Shown in pieces: positions 1 to 8,951 of a stretch of DNA of 64,000 bases. The notes under the pieces were generated by a model. That model was given only the letters and a program-made list of their open reading frames with translations. It made no database searches and was not told the DNA's origin. The DNA lies in contig NZ_AP024749.1 in NCBI RefSeq assembly GCF_019702945.1, positions 2,717,078 to 2,781,077 of the forward strand, read 5' to 3'. How positions within the stretch are numbered: position 1 is the stretch's first letter; each line of letters starts with the position of its first letter. Made by a program: the position numbers and the translations under genes. Origin of the DNA: Flavobacterium okayamense. GTDB lineage: Bacteria > Bacteroidota > Bacteroidia > Flavobacteriales > Flavobacteriaceae.

Positions 1-114
1 GTTACTAGTGTTGAAAAGCTAAAGAAAATGGGAGCTAAAGCTAAAAAAGCCTTACCAGAAAATATTTTGAAACGTGCAACCGAAAATGAAGAGTTTTTAG
101 AAGAAAATAAATAA
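1..114 (+). CDS. C-terminal fragment of a protein cut by the window edge
   Basis: An open frame runs from base 1 to a TAA at 112-114 and encodes the last 37 residues of a protein. The tail is lysine- and glutamate-rich and ends in a charged helix-like segment (EEFLEENK). The stop lies 8 bases before the ATG of the next gene, so the two are probably co-transcribed. The fragment is too short and too low in complexity for me to name a family. Confidence 0.6.
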   Translation, partial: VTSVEKLKKMGAKAKKALPENILKRATENEEFLEENK

Positions 115-122
115 TTGTTAGT

Positions 123-515
123 ATGGCAAAGCTTAAGAAATTTTTACTTTTTACAGTTCTATTCCTATTCTTAGGATTTATAGGTTATTATAGTTTTGTT
201 TATTATGTTCCTTACAGCGAAGGTGTTCGCTCAGGTGAATTAATAAAAATTAGTAATAAAGGTTATATCATAAAAACTTGGGAAGGAGAAATAAGTCAAG
301 GAATTTCTGGAGCACAAATTTTTAGTTTTTCGGTTGAAGGTAAAAATCAAGAAATCATCAATCAGTTGAAAGACTACCAAGGTATGTATGTAAAAGTTGA
401 ATATGTTGAACGTTATCGTACATTTTTTTGGTGGGGAGATACTCGTTATTTTATAACTAAAGTAGAAAGGGAAAATTCTCCACATTTTAATATCAATACT
501 TATGATGAAAAGTAA
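123..515 (+). CDS. Conserved hypothetical membrane-anchored protein
   Basis: A 130-residue protein with one N-terminal hydrophobic helix (about residues 6-28) behind a lysine-rich start, which suggests an inner-membrane anchor with the rest outside the cytoplasm. The remainder looks beta-rich with no enzyme motif I can see. Similar small proteins in flavobacterial genomes sometimes carry a '6-phosphogluconate dehydrogenase' label; nothing here supports it, since there is no Rossmann glycine motif and the length is wrong. Its 3' end overlaps the next gene by 14 bases, implying translational coupling. Function unknown. Confidence 0.75.
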   Translation: MAKLKKFLLFTVLFLFLGFIGYYSFVYYVPYSEGVRSGELIKISNKGYIIKTWEGEISQGISGAQIFSFSVEGKNQEIINQLKDYQGMYVKVEYVERYRTFFWWGDTRYFITKVERENSPHFNINTYDEK

Positions 516-1044
516 AACTGTAGCTGCTTCAAAAATTATATTATCTGAATTAATGTTACCTTCCCATTCTAACTTTAGTGGGAAAATTCACGGTGGTTAT
601 CTTTTAAAATTAATGGATCAAATTGCTTTTGCTTCAGCTTCTAAATATTCAGGTTGTTATTGTGTTACAGCTTCAGTTGATACAGTCGATTTTTTAAATC
701 CTGTTGAAGTTGGCGAATTAGTTACATTAAAAGCTTCAGTAAATTATGTTGGAAACAGTTCTATGGTAGTGGGAATTCGTGTTGATTCTGAAAATATTCA
801 AACGGGTGTAAAAAAACATTGCAACTCAAGTTACTTCACAATGGTTGCTAAAAATGAATCCGGTAACAACACAAAAGTTCCAACCCTAGAAATTAAAAGT
901 CTGGAAGAAGTAAGACGATTTTTCGATGCAGTTAGAAAAATAAATCAAAAGAAAAAGCTAAAAACCCTTGAAGAAAAATTTGATCATACTTCAGAAGAGT
1001 CTTTAGCTTCTTTAAAAAATTACAATGTAATTTTAGATTTATAA
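502..1044 (+). CDS. Acyl-CoA thioesterase, hotdog fold (YciA/BFIT-like)
   Basis: A 180-residue protein. The segment GKIHGGYLLKLMDQIAFASA is the typical hotdog helix and active-site region of acyl-CoA thioesterases (cytosolic BACH/YciA group), followed by VDTVDFLNPVEVGELV, the conserved beta-strand region. The family hydrolyses acyl-CoA to free fatty acid and CoA. The last 50 residues are charged and helical, longer than in YciA. Two ATGs stand together at 502 and 505 and either may be used. It overlaps the preceding gene by 14 bases and converges with mtaB, only three bases away. Confidence 0.85.
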   Translation: MMKSKTVAASKIILSELMLPSHSNFSGKIHGGYLLKLMDQIAFASASKYSGCYCVTASVDTVDFLNPVEVGELVTLKASVNYVGNSSMVVGIRVDSENIQTGVKKHCNSSYFTMVAKNESGNNTKVPTLEIKSLEEVRRFFDAVRKINQKKKLKTLEEKFDHTSEESLASLKNYNVILDL

Positions 1045-1047
1045 TTT

Positions 1048-2376
1048 TTAAACTAATTCATTTACAAATTCAATTCGAACGCGACCTTCTTCATCTATTT
1101 TAGTTAGGTTCACTTCGTGTAATGTATTCACTAATTCTGGATTCCAAGGTGCAATTACTTTTACATAGTTTTCGGTAAATCCATGAATATAACCTTCTTT
1201 ATTTTCACCTTCAAATAAAACGGTTCTAGTTGTCCCAACCTGACTTTCATAAAAAGCTCTACGTTTTTTAACAGAAAGCCCGCGTAACATTTTACTGCGT
1301 TTCGCACGAACATTCTTTGGCACTACTCCATCCATTTCAACCGCTTCCGTGTTATCTCTTTCCGAATAGGTAAAAACGTGCAAATACGAAATATCTAAAT
1401 CATTCAAAAAATGATACGTTTCCAAGAAATGTTCGTCGGTTTCACCTGGAAAACCAACAATAACATCCACACCGATACAAGCATGTGGCATTACTTCACG
1501 AATTTTATTCACTCTATCAACATATAATTCGCGTAAATAACGACGTTTCATTTTCTTTAAAATATCGTTCGAACCCGATTGCAAAGGAATATGAAAATGT
1601 GGCACAAAGGTTCTACTTTTTGATACAAATTCAATGGTTTCATTTTTCAATAGATTTGGTTCAATAGAAGAAATACGTAAACGCTCTATTCCTTCGACCT
1701 CATCTAAATATTGCACCAATTCTAAAAAAGTATGTTCGTGTTTTTTATTTCCGAATTCGCCTTTCCCGTAATCACCAATATTAACACCCGTTAAAACAAT
1801 TTCTTTAATTCCTTTCGCTGAAATTTCAGCTGCATTTTTCATTACATTTTCCATAGTATCGCTTCGAGAAATTCCTCTTGCTAATGGAATCGTACAATAG
1901 GTACATTTATAATCGCAACCATCTTGTACTTTTAAAAACGCACGAGTTCTATCGCCAATCGAATAACTTCCTACATAAAAATCGGCTTCTTCAATTTCGC
2001 ATGAATGTACTTCACCCATATCGTTTTTAGACAAGTCATTAATGTAATCGGTAATTTTGAATTTCTCAGTTGCTCCTAAAACTAAATCAACACCATCAAC
2101 AGCGGCTAATTCTTCTGGTTTTAATTGTGCATAACATCCAACAGCCGCAACAAACGCTTTATCATTCTTTTGTAAAGCTTTGCGCACCACTTGTTTGAAT
2201 TGTTTATCAGCATTATCGGTAACCGAACATGTATTGATTACATAAATATCGGCTACTTCTTCAAAGTCAACACGATCAAAACCTTCTTCTTGAAAATTTC
2301 TGGCAATAGTGGATGTTTCAGAAAAGTTTAATTTACATCCAAGCGTATAAAACGCTACTTTCTTTTTGTTTTCCAT
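1048..2376 (-). CDS. mtaB: tRNA (ms2t6A37) methylthiotransferase MtaB
   Basis: A 442-residue radical-SAM methylthiotransferase. The N-terminal UPF0004 domain starts YTLGCKLNFSET with further cysteines at NTCSVT and VGCYAQ (one [4Fe-4S] cluster). The radical-SAM motif CDYKCTYCTIP (CxxxCxxC) follows, and a C-terminal TRAM-like segment ends the protein. The GCK rather than GCQ start and the overall length fit MtaB, which adds methylthio to t6A37 of tRNA, better than MiaB or RimO. I chose the ATG at 2376; an in-frame GTG lies three codons upstream. A good promoter lies about 47 bases upstream. Confidence 0.93.
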   Translation of the reverse strand: MENKKKVAFYTLGCKLNFSETSTIARNFQEEGFDRVDFEEVADIYVINTCSVTDNADKQFKQVVRKALQKNDKAFVAAVGCYAQLKPEELAAVDGVDLVLGATEKFKITDYINDLSKNDMGEVHSCEIEEADFYVGSYSIGDRTRAFLKVQDGCDYKCTYCTIPLARGISRSDTMENVMKNAAEISAKGIKEIVLTGVNIGDYGKGEFGNKKHEHTFLELVQYLDEVEGIERLRISSIEPNLLKNETIEFVSKSRTFVPHFHIPLQSGSNDILKKMKRRYLRELYVDRVNKIREVMPHACIGVDVIVGFPGETDEHFLETYHFLNDLDISYLHVFTYSERDNTEAVEMDGVVPKNVRAKRSKMLRGLSVKKRRAFYESQVGTTRTVLFEGENKEGYIHGFTENYVKVIAPWNPELVNTLHEVNLTKIDEEGRVRIEFVNELV

Positions 2377-2422
2377 AAGTAACACTCAATCAATGAATTC
2401 GTTGTCAGAAAATTGAGGAGTG

Positions 2423-2453
2423 CAAAGATAATGCTAATGTGTTAATTTGACAA
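2423..2453 (-). promoter_or_regulatory. Bacteroidota promoter for mtaB
   Basis: On the minus strand a TATCTTTG box (2423-2430) matches the TAnnTTTG -7 consensus, and a TTG (2451-2453) lies 20 bases upstream of it. Both parts and the spacing fit the known flavobacterial promoter architecture. It would give a leader of roughly 40 bases before the mtaB ATG. Confidence 0.6.
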
Positions 2454-2483
2454 TAAGTTGATGTGTCAATTTTATAAATAAAA

Positions 2484-2505
2484 AAAGAGTTCCGAAGAAC
2501 TCTTT
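2484..2505 (-). terminator. Intrinsic terminator after the T9SS gene
   Basis: Perfect 9-bp stem AAAGAGTTC/GAACTCTTT around a 4-base loop. On the minus strand it is followed by a T-rich tract, so it ends the transcript of the gene at 2612-4402 together with the small ORF between them. Confidence 0.8.
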
Positions 2506-2516
2506 CAAAAACAAAC

Positions 2517-2609
2517 CTAACTAAAAATCACCTTAAGCAAAGCGAGTACTATTGTTCCATAGAGAACAAATAGTAAAATCTCTAATCGATATTTTTCTAA
2601 AAATTGCAT
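2517..2609 (-). CDS. Possible 30-residue hydrophobic peptide
   Basis: Starting three bases after the stop of the T9SS-sorted gene, an ATG opens a 30-codon frame ending in TAG at 2517-2519. The peptide has a charged N-terminus (MQFLEKYRLE) followed by about 18 hydrophobic residues (ILLFVLYGTIVLALLKVI), the shape of a single-pass membrane microprotein. It lies before the shared terminator, so it would be in the same mRNA. No ribosome-binding site is visible, which is normal for this phylum. It may be a chance ORF; conservation would decide. Confidence 0.4.
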   Translation of the reverse strand: MQFLEKYRLEILLFVLYGTIVLALLKVIFS

Positions 2610-2611
2610 TA

Positions 2612-4402
2612 TTAATGTTTTATAATTTTCTGAATTGATTTAGTCCCATTTGATTCTAATTCTACTAAATAAATTCCAGCATTTAAATTAGAAACATCAA
2701 CAGAAGTTTCTGAAATATTAGATTTTCCTTGTTTTACAACTTTACCTTCAATGGAATATATAGTGTAATTGAAATCATCCAATTCTGTTTGTAGATTTAA
2801 ATTTGATGAAACTGGATTTGGATAGATTTTAAAATCAATTCCCGTAAAAGATGAATTACTTAATAAAGAGGTTTCATTTAAAGATAATAAATAAGTGTCG
2901 TTACCACCTTGTGAAGTAGCATTTTGAGTCCCAGAATTTGGGTCAAAATCAACGGTGGCAGCAAAACTCCCGAAAAGTAATAATTTACCTGCTGAAATTT
3001 TCATATCATTAGTATACACATTATTTGCACCTCCATAACTTCTTGCCCAAATTAAGTCATTAGTACTTCCAGAAAATTTACCAATAAATACATCATTATT
3101 CCCATTACTTGTTAACCAGGTATAACCACTTGCAGGATTTAAATCAATATTTTGCCTAAAGTGACCTGAAAAATAGAAATCATTATTATTATCAAATACT
3201 AATGCAAAAGGGTGGATATCCCCTCCTGAAACGTAGCTTGAATTAGTTCTAATTGCACCAGCCCAAACATAACTTCCTGTACTACTCAATTTCCATAAAT
3301 ATCCCGTATTTTTATACGTATAAATTGTTGGGGAACCTGATTGAATATGCATATCACTATTAATATTTACAGTACCAGAATTAGGATCAAAATCAACTAC
3401 TCTTCCTCTAAATGTTCCAATCGCAACAACATTATCATTTACATCAATCGCTATTTCTCGTAAAAAAGTTTCTTGAGTTGAAGCATAAATATTACCTGAT
3501 ATATTATTATCTGTTGTATTTAAAGTTGCTTTCCAAATATAATTTCCAACAGAGGATAATTTTACTATAAATCCAGCAGAAAAACTAGTTTGAGCAGAAA
3601 CGCTTTGCACACCAGCATTAGGATCAAAATCAGAAGCACCTTTAAAAGTTCCAGCTACAATAATATTGTCTGTACTATCAACTTTTATTGAAGTTCCCAT
3701 GTTTCCATTTGTATCAGTTGTCACAAATGATTTTGCCCATACGTAATCTAAGTTAGTGTCTAATTTTAACACATAAGCTTCTCCTCCAGAAGTAGTTGTT
3801 AATGAATTATTTACACTAATATTTGGATTAAAATCTACTGTTCCTCTATAAATACCGGTTAAAATTAAATTGTTATTAGAATCCACATCCATTGCATTAA
3901 CAATATCATCACCTGCACCACCAATTGCTTTAGAAAAAGCATATGCTAAATCATCATATTTTACAATAAAAAAATCTTTACTTGTTCCAAAATTATAAAC
4001 GGCATGGCCATTTTGAGCAGCGCTTGGATCTAAATCTATAATCTGTTCAAAAACTCCAGCAACAGTTGTATAACCGTTATTATCTATTAAAATACTTGAA
4101 CCAACATCATTTCCTGGCCCACCTATAGATATTCCATTTATAAAATTTCCGGCTGCATCAAATTTTTGAATAAAAATATCAGTACCGCCAACTGCAGTAA
4201 CATTCAAAGTTCCACTTGAAGGATCTAAATCTAAAGTACCAGAATAGGTGCCTAATGCATAAACATTACCTGATGCATCTGTAGCAATTTTTGTTGCATA
4301 ATCGTTAGTTGCATTACCTGTTGTTTTAACCCAATCAAAAGTTTGTGAATTTAAATTTACTCCATAAAAAGCAAACATTAATAAAAGTAGAATTCGTTTC
4401 AT
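2612..4402 (-). CDS. Secreted repeat protein with type IX sorting domain (SBBP/propeller-like)
   Basis: 596 residues. A Sec signal peptide (MKRILLLLMFAFYGVNLNSQ) precedes many repeats of the form 'DxxGNVYALGTYxGTxDLDPxxGT' and 'GGxDIFIxKFDxxGN', roughly 45-60 residues each, as in SBBP / delta-60 beta-propeller repeats. The last ~75 residues (FKIYPNPVSSNLNLQ ... GIYLVELESNGTKSIQKIIKH) are a type A T9SS C-terminal domain, so the protein should cross the outer membrane and be attached to the cell surface or released. The ligand is unknown. It is transcribed with the 30-aa ORF below it and ends at a strong terminator. Confidence 0.9.
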   Translation of the reverse strand: MKRILLLLMFAFYGVNLNSQTFDWVKTTGNATNDYATKIATDASGNVYALGTYSGTLDLDPSSGTLNVTAVGGTDIFIQKFDAAGNFINGISIGGPGNDVGSSILIDNNGYTTVAGVFEQIIDLDPSAAQNGHAVYNFGTSKDFFIVKYDDLAYAFSKAIGGAGDDIVNAMDVDSNNNLILTGIYRGTVDFNPNISVNNSLTTTSGGEAYVLKLDTNLDYVWAKSFVTTDTNGNMGTSIKVDSTDNIIVAGTFKGASDFDPNAGVQSVSAQTSFSAGFIVKLSSVGNYIWKATLNTTDNNISGNIYASTQETFLREIAIDVNDNVVAIGTFRGRVVDFDPNSGTVNINSDMHIQSGSPTIYTYKNTGYLWKLSSTGSYVWAGAIRTNSSYVSGGDIHPFALVFDNNNDFYFSGHFRQNIDLNPASGYTWLTSNGNNDVFIGKFSGSTNDLIWARSYGGANNVYTNDMKISAGKLLLFGSFAATVDFDPNSGTQNATSQGGNDTYLLSLNETSLLSNSSFTGIDFKIYPNPVSSNLNLQTELDDFNYTIYSIEGKVVKQGKSNISETSVDVSNLNAGIYLVELESNGTKSIQKIIKH

Positions 4403-4576
4403 AATTGTAATTTTTAAAGTTTTACAATTCGAAAGTAGTACGATTTAGAGACCTTTAAATATAAGGTTTAATAGTTGCAATCTTTAACTTAATAAATGCA
4501 TGGATTTGTTTAATTTTTGAAATACTAAAAATAGAAACTTAATTGTACTTTTACTTTGGCAGAAATATATTCATTT

Positions 4577-6379
4577 ATGAGACAATTAATTTCATTTTTT
4601 TTAATCATTTCTAATTTCGTTTTTTCTCAAAACAACAAGGATACAGATTATAAATACAACAAAACTATTAAAGTGGCTGAAGTGATTTTTCAAAATTTAG
4701 AAAAAGTTAATTCTTCTGATAGTATAAAAAATAAAATATTGGAAGGCATTCGCTTAGTTGATAAATACGAAACAAAAGAAGCAGAAATTCTTTATGCAAA
4801 ATTATTAACCGAGTTAAGTTGGTGTGAATATCAAAAAAATGATTTTTTAAAAGCCATTGAAATACAATTAAATGCTCAAAAAATATTTGAAAATCATAAC
4901 GATTTAAGTCAGCTTGCAACCTCAAACTTCAGGTTAGGAAGTTATTACATTAAAATAGGTAGTGAATATAATAACCTTGGTAGTAAAGACGAACGTAAAA
5001 CAGCGCAACAAGTAGCATTGGGCTATTTAAAACAATCCGTAAAACTTGCTGAAAATATTAAAAATAATGAAAAATACCTTCAAGCACTTGGTGGATTAGC
5101 AAATTATTATGTTGCACAAAAAAACATTGATAGTACAATCTATTATAGCAAAATAATGCTACAAAAATCAACTCCTGAAGATTATAAAATGAAAGTAATG
5201 GCTAATAATTATTTAGGACTGATGAGTTGTGAAAAGGAAGATTATATTGCAGCCGAAAAATATTTTAAAAATGCAATTGCTGATGCTGAAAAGTCTAATG
5301 CAGTATCACTTTTATCTGCAAAAGGAAATTTGGCATATGTGTACATGAAACAAAAAAAATATAAGCAAGCCAAAATAAATGTTTTTGAATTAATTGAAAC
5401 CAATAAAAAATTAAAAAAACTACATAACATAGGTAAAAATTATGCTACTTTATATGATATTTATAAAGGAGAAAATAAAATCGATAGCGCTTTATATGCG
5501 TATGACATGTATTATGTGTATCGCGATAGTGTAGTTGACCAAAAACACAAAGATTTAATTAAAGAATTAAACATAAAATACGAAACCGAAAAGAAAGAAG
5601 CTGAAATTACTATTTTGAAACAAAAAGAGAAGATTCAAACTTTCGAATTAGAGAAAAACAAACAATTGTTAACATTTTCTGTAATCGGTTTAATTTTAAT
5701 CATGTTAACGAGTTTGATTGTATTCTTTTATCAAAAGAAAATTAATACGATTCAAAATTTAGCGTTACGTTCAAAGTTAACACGTTCGCAATTTAATCCG
5801 CATTATATAAACAATGCATTTACTTCACTTCAAGCCACATTAATTGAACATGATTTGGATGAAAGTTTAATTAATTATACTTCTGATATTTCTCGCTTTT
5901 CTCGCTTATTATTAGAAAGTACTTTTAAAGATGAATGGACATTATTTGAAGAAAAACAAATGATGGAAAATTATTTAAAAACGCAACAACATCGATATGA
6001 AAACAATTTTGAATTTACCATTTCTAACAATTTTTCAAATGATGAATTACACCAATATAAATTACCAAGTGCTTTAACACAAACGGTTTTAGAAAACGCA
6101 ATTGAACATGGTGGTTATCAAAACAATATAGGTGGAAAAATTGAAATTGCAATTCATAAAATGAATAATCAATTTGAGATTGTAATAAAAAATAATAAAA
6201 TTGGAGACGAAACAAATTCAACTAAAAAAGTAAATAATGAACCGTCGCGTGGTTTAGAAATCACAAAACAACGAATGGAATTACATCAAAAAATTCATAA
6301 AACAAAAACAGATTTCAAATTTGAAATGTATGAAAATGAAGTTTTAGTTACATTTGTTTTACCGCTTTTAAACGCTTAA
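4577..6379 (+). CDS. TPR-containing sensor histidine kinase (LytS/YehU type)
   Basis: 600 residues from the ATG at 4577; a TTG 21 bases upstream is less likely because the ATG begins a clean signal peptide (MRQLISFFLIISNFVFSQ). A periplasmic region of TPR-like helices fills residues ~30-320, then a coiled coil, one transmembrane helix (LLTFSVIGLILIMLTSLIVF) and a cytoplasmic His_kinase domain with QFNPHYINNAFTSL (phospho-acceptor His after NP) and an ATPase N-box VLENAIEHGG. It phosphorylates the LytTR regulator whose gene starts two bases later. The input signal is unknown. Confidence 0.9.
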   Translation: MRQLISFFLIISNFVFSQNNKDTDYKYNKTIKVAEVIFQNLEKVNSSDSIKNKILEGIRLVDKYETKEAEILYAKLLTELSWCEYQKNDFLKAIEIQLNAQKIFENHNDLSQLATSNFRLGSYYIKIGSEYNNLGSKDERKTAQQVALGYLKQSVKLAENIKNNEKYLQALGGLANYYVAQKNIDSTIYYSKIMLQKSTPEDYKMKVMANNYLGLMSCEKEDYIAAEKYFKNAIADAEKSNAVSLLSAKGNLAYVYMKQKKYKQAKINVFELIETNKKLKKLHNIGKNYATLYDIYKGENKIDSALYAYDMYYVYRDSVVDQKHKDLIKELNIKYETEKKEAEITILKQKEKIQTFELEKNKQLLTFSVIGLILIMLTSLIVFFYQKKINTIQNLALRSKLTRSQFNPHYINNAFTSLQATLIEHDLDESLINYTSDISRFSRLLLESTFKDEWTLFEEKQMMENYLKTQQHRYENNFEFTISNNFSNDELHQYKLPSALTQTVLENAIEHGGYQNNIGGKIEIAIHKMNNQFEIVIKNNKIGDETNSTKKVNNEPSRGLEITKQRMELHQKIHKTKTDFKFEMYENEVLVTFVLPLLNA

Positions 6380-6380
6380 C

Positions 6381-7121
6381 ATGAAGGTTTTAGTTTTAGA
6401 CGATGATAATAAAATCAGTAATATGATTAAATCGCTTTTAGAGAAGTATTTTTCTAAAAGTATTAAACAAATCGATACCGTTTCTAATGTTGAAGAAGCT
6501 GTAAAAGCCATTAATGCTGAAAACTATCAACTCTATTTGTTTGATATTCATTTAGGCAATGAAACAAGTTTTGAAATTTTTAATCAAATTGAAAAAACAA
6601 AGGCTAAGCTCATTTTCATAACTGGACATGAAAAATATGCGATTAACGCCATAAAACATCAAGCCGTAGATTATATTCTAAAACCTATTAATATATCTGA
6701 ATTCAAAAATTCAGTTGAAAAAGTATTAGAAAGTATTCTAAAAGAACAAAAGATTGGAAGTGTGAACCAATTTGTCATAAAACAAGAAAACTCATTAATA
6801 TTAAAAGCTTTAGAAAGCATTAAAATGGTTAAACTTAATGAAGTGGTTTATTTAGAAGCAAGCGGACCTTACACGGAAGTTTATCTAACTAATGGCGATA
6901 AAATTACGGTAACCAAACATTTAAAAGATTTCGAAAATAAATTAGAAAACACTGGGTTTTATAGAATTCATAATTCGTTTATTATTAATACGCTTAAAAT
7001 GATTGGTATTACCAAAAAAGACGGCTATACAGTAGAAATGCAAAACAATAAATCATTGGCTATTTCCAGCAGAAGAAAAGATGATTTTATGCATTTTTTA
7101 GAACAAAATTTAGAAATCTAA
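6381..7121 (+). CDS. LytTR-family response regulator
   Basis: 246 residues. The N-terminal receiver has the acidic cluster LDDD at residues 6-9, the phospho-acceptor Asp in LFDIHLG (D55), the switch Thr in FITGHE (T81) and the Lys in ILKPIN (K101). The C-terminal part (about 145-246) is a LytTR DNA-binding domain (VVYLEASGPYTEVYLTNG, FYRIHNSFIIN). It starts one base after the stop of the kinase gene, so the two form a two-component pair. The target genes cannot be told from sequence. Confidence 0.93.
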   Translation: MKVLVLDDDNKISNMIKSLLEKYFSKSIKQIDTVSNVEEAVKAINAENYQLYLFDIHLGNETSFEIFNQIEKTKAKLIFITGHEKYAINAIKHQAVDYILKPINISEFKNSVEKVLESILKEQKIGSVNQFVIKQENSLILKALESIKMVKLNEVVYLEASGPYTEVYLTNGDKITVTKHLKDFENKLENTGFYRIHNSFIINTLKMIGITKKDGYTVEMQNNKSLAISSRRKDDFMHFLEQNLEI

Positions 7122-7163
7122 TGTAACCTTTTCAAAATCTTCTCGTATAACTACTAAAAAGTT

Positions 7164-7469
7164 ATGGCTGGAGAAGGTGCAATGTCTCATGCGATTCAAA
7201 GCTTAAAATTTAATCGCGCACAAAAAAGAAGTCAACGCAGAGATAAATTAAATTTTACTGATTATCATTCTAATCACGATGATGTTGGTCACGATCCTAT
7301 AAAATCAACCCCCGAACAATTGGAAGCTATTCGTTTGCGCATGCAAGCTGAAAATAAAAAAAGAAAGAAAACCCAAATTATTTTGGCCATTCTTTCTTTT
7401 GTAGTTGCAATATTTTTAATCTATGTTATTAGTAACATGAATTGGATTGGTGTTCAACCCAACTTTTAA
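7164..7469 (+). CDS. Small conserved flavobacterial protein with C-terminal membrane helix
   Basis: 101 residues. The start MAGEGAMSHAIQSLKFNRAQ resembles a family of small flavobacterial proteins beginning MxGEGxMxHAIxSLKxNR, so I keep the first ATG; the second at 7182 is possible and has GGAGAAGG ahead of it. A basic middle region is followed by one membrane helix (IILAILSFVVAIFLIYVI) near the C-terminus. Function unknown. Its stop abuts the stop of the converging GlmU-family gene. Confidence 0.7.
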   Translation: MAGEGAMSHAIQSLKFNRAQKRSQRRDKLNFTDYHSNHDDVGHDPIKSTPEQLEAIRLRMQAENKKRKKTQIILAILSFVVAIFLIYVISNMNWIGVQPNF

Positions 7470-8645
7470 CTATTCTTTTCTCCACTTTTTAGTTTCTTCG
7501 AAAACATGTTCTAAAATGGCAGCATCTTGTTCGCTAAATTCAACGTGACGACGACTCATAACAATTCTTGCCGTTTCAAATGCTTTTTTGGTAATATAAG
7601 TTGTAAACCCGGAAGCACCACCCCAAGAGAAACTTGGGACAAAATTTCTTGGAAATCCGCTTCCAAAAATATTTGCAGAAACACCTACAACAGTTCCTGT
7701 ATTAAACATAGTATTGATTCCGCATTTACTGTGATCGCCCATCATAAGTCCACAAAATTGTAAACCTGTTTTTGCAAAACCTTCGGTTTCATAACTCCAC
7801 AAACGTACTTCTTCGTAGTTATTCTTTAAGTTGGAATTATTTGAATCGGCACCTATATTACACCATTCCCCTAAAACTGAGTTTCCCAGAAACCCGTCGT
7901 GACCTTTATTAGAATATGCAAATAATACCGAATTATTAACTTCACCTCCTACTCTACAATGTGGACCAACAGTAGTTGCTCCGTAAATCTTTGCGCCCAA
8001 TTTTACTTGAGCTTCTTCGCATAATGCAAAAGGTCCACGAATTAATGAACCCTCCATTATTTCAGCATTTCTACCAATGTAAATTGGCCCGCTTGATGCA
8101 TTTAAGGTTACAAACTCAAGCTTTGCTCCTTTTTCAATAAAAATATTTTCTGGCGAAATTACATTAACACTTTTCGGTATAGGTTGCGATGTTCTACCTT
8201 CAGTAACTAACATAAAATCTTCACGAATAGCAATATCGTTTTTTGAAAAAATATCCCAAGTGTTTTCAATTCGAATACAATCCTCATCATAATCGATTAA
8301 ATCATATTCATCAAAATCGATATCTTCTTGTGTATCATTCGTATAAAAAGCAATAATTTCTTCACCTGAAATAATCGCCTGATTTTTTTCTAAATTTAAA
8401 ATCATTTCCACTAAAACTTCATTAGGAAAAAACGAAGCATTAATCATAATGTTTTCTTCCATTTCTACCATCGGATATTTATCCATTAAATATTCCTCCG
8501 TTAATGTTGTTGTAGTATAACCTAAGTATTTTTCCCATTTTTCACGAATGGTTAAAATTCCTACACGAATATCAGCAACTGGGCGAGTGAAAGTAAACGG
8601 TAATAAAGCATTACGAACCGTTCCGTCAAAAAGTATATAGTTCAT
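7470..8645 (-). CDS. GlmU-family putative sugar nucleotidyltransferase / acetyltransferase
   Basis: 391 residues. The N-terminus (NYILFDGTVRNALLPFTFTRPVADIRVG) is that of the Bacteroidota GlmU-like family rather than classical GlmU, and the C-terminal half is a left-handed beta-helix of hexapeptide repeats (EIMEGSLIRGPFALCEEAQVK onward). Family members are predicted to make UDP-sugar from sugar-1-phosphate, possibly with acetylation, for envelope precursors; substrate unproven. It lies downstream of rpmE2 on the same strand, an arrangement I recall from flavobacteria, but a terminator and a 300-bp repeat-rich gap separate them. Confidence 0.8.
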   Translation of the reverse strand: MNYILFDGTVRNALLPFTFTRPVADIRVGILTIREKWEKYLGYTTTTLTEEYLMDKYPMVEMEENIMINASFFPNEVLVEMILNLEKNQAIISGEEIIAFYTNDTQEDIDFDEYDLIDYDEDCIRIENTWDIFSKNDIAIREDFMLVTEGRTSQPIPKSVNVISPENIFIEKGAKLEFVTLNASSGPIYIGRNAEIMEGSLIRGPFALCEEAQVKLGAKIYGATTVGPHCRVGGEVNNSVLFAYSNKGHDGFLGNSVLGEWCNIGADSNNSNLKNNYEEVRLWSYETEGFAKTGLQFCGLMMGDHSKCGINTMFNTGTVVGVSANIFGSGFPRNFVPSFSWGGASGFTTYITKKAFETARIVMSRRHVEFSEQDAAILEHVFEETKKWRKE

Positions 8646-8718
8646 TATTTTAGTTTAAAAGTCTAAAGTTACAAAGTTTAAAGTTTTTATTTTAAGAAGC
8701 ACAAAAAAAGTTTTTATT

Positions 8719-8893
8719 GATTACAAAACCCGAACAATGCGAAGCATTGTAATCTTTTATGCAGAATAATCTGAAAAAGCTCTGAATTTCAAGACAAAGT
8801 CTGCAGAGTTTTTCAGATGGTTTTAAACATAGTTTAAAAATTCCTCATAAAAGTGTCCTTTCTTTTGGTAAAGATTGCTTCGTTCCTCGCAAT
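8719..8893. repeat. Cluster of palindromic dispersed repeats in the 306-bp GlmU-rpmE2 gap
   Basis: The gap 8646-8951 holds no convincing gene. It contains three inverted repeats: ACAATGC/GCATTGT (8734-8750) nested inside a wider palindrome; a ~15-bp imperfect stem ATCTGAAAAA...CTCTG with CAGAG...TTTTTCAGAT (8769-8818); and ATTGC/GCAAT around cttcgttcct (8874-8893), a sequence familiar from dispersed repeats in flavobacterial genomes. These look like non-coding repeat debris. The middle stem could also act as a terminator. Confidence 0.55.
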
Positions 8894-8903
8894 GACTCAA
8901 AAA

Positions 8904-8930
8904 AAAAGCTTCACAAATTGTGAAGCTTTT
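8904..8930 (-). terminator. Terminator of rpmE2
   Basis: Perfect 11-bp stem AAAAGCTTCAC/GTGAAGCTTTT with a 5-base loop, followed on the minus strand by a run of T. It lies 22 bases beyond the rpmE2 stop. Confidence 0.85.
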
Positions 8931-8951
8931 CTATATTTTGAAATCCAACGA

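Noticed and set aside
123..515. 6-phosphogluconate dehydrogenase
   Set aside because: Similar small proteins carry that name, but there is no nucleotide-binding motif and the length is a third of the enzyme's.
8719..8893. A CRISPR-like array
   Set aside because: The repeats are single palindromes of different sequence without regular spacers; no cas gene is present in the window.
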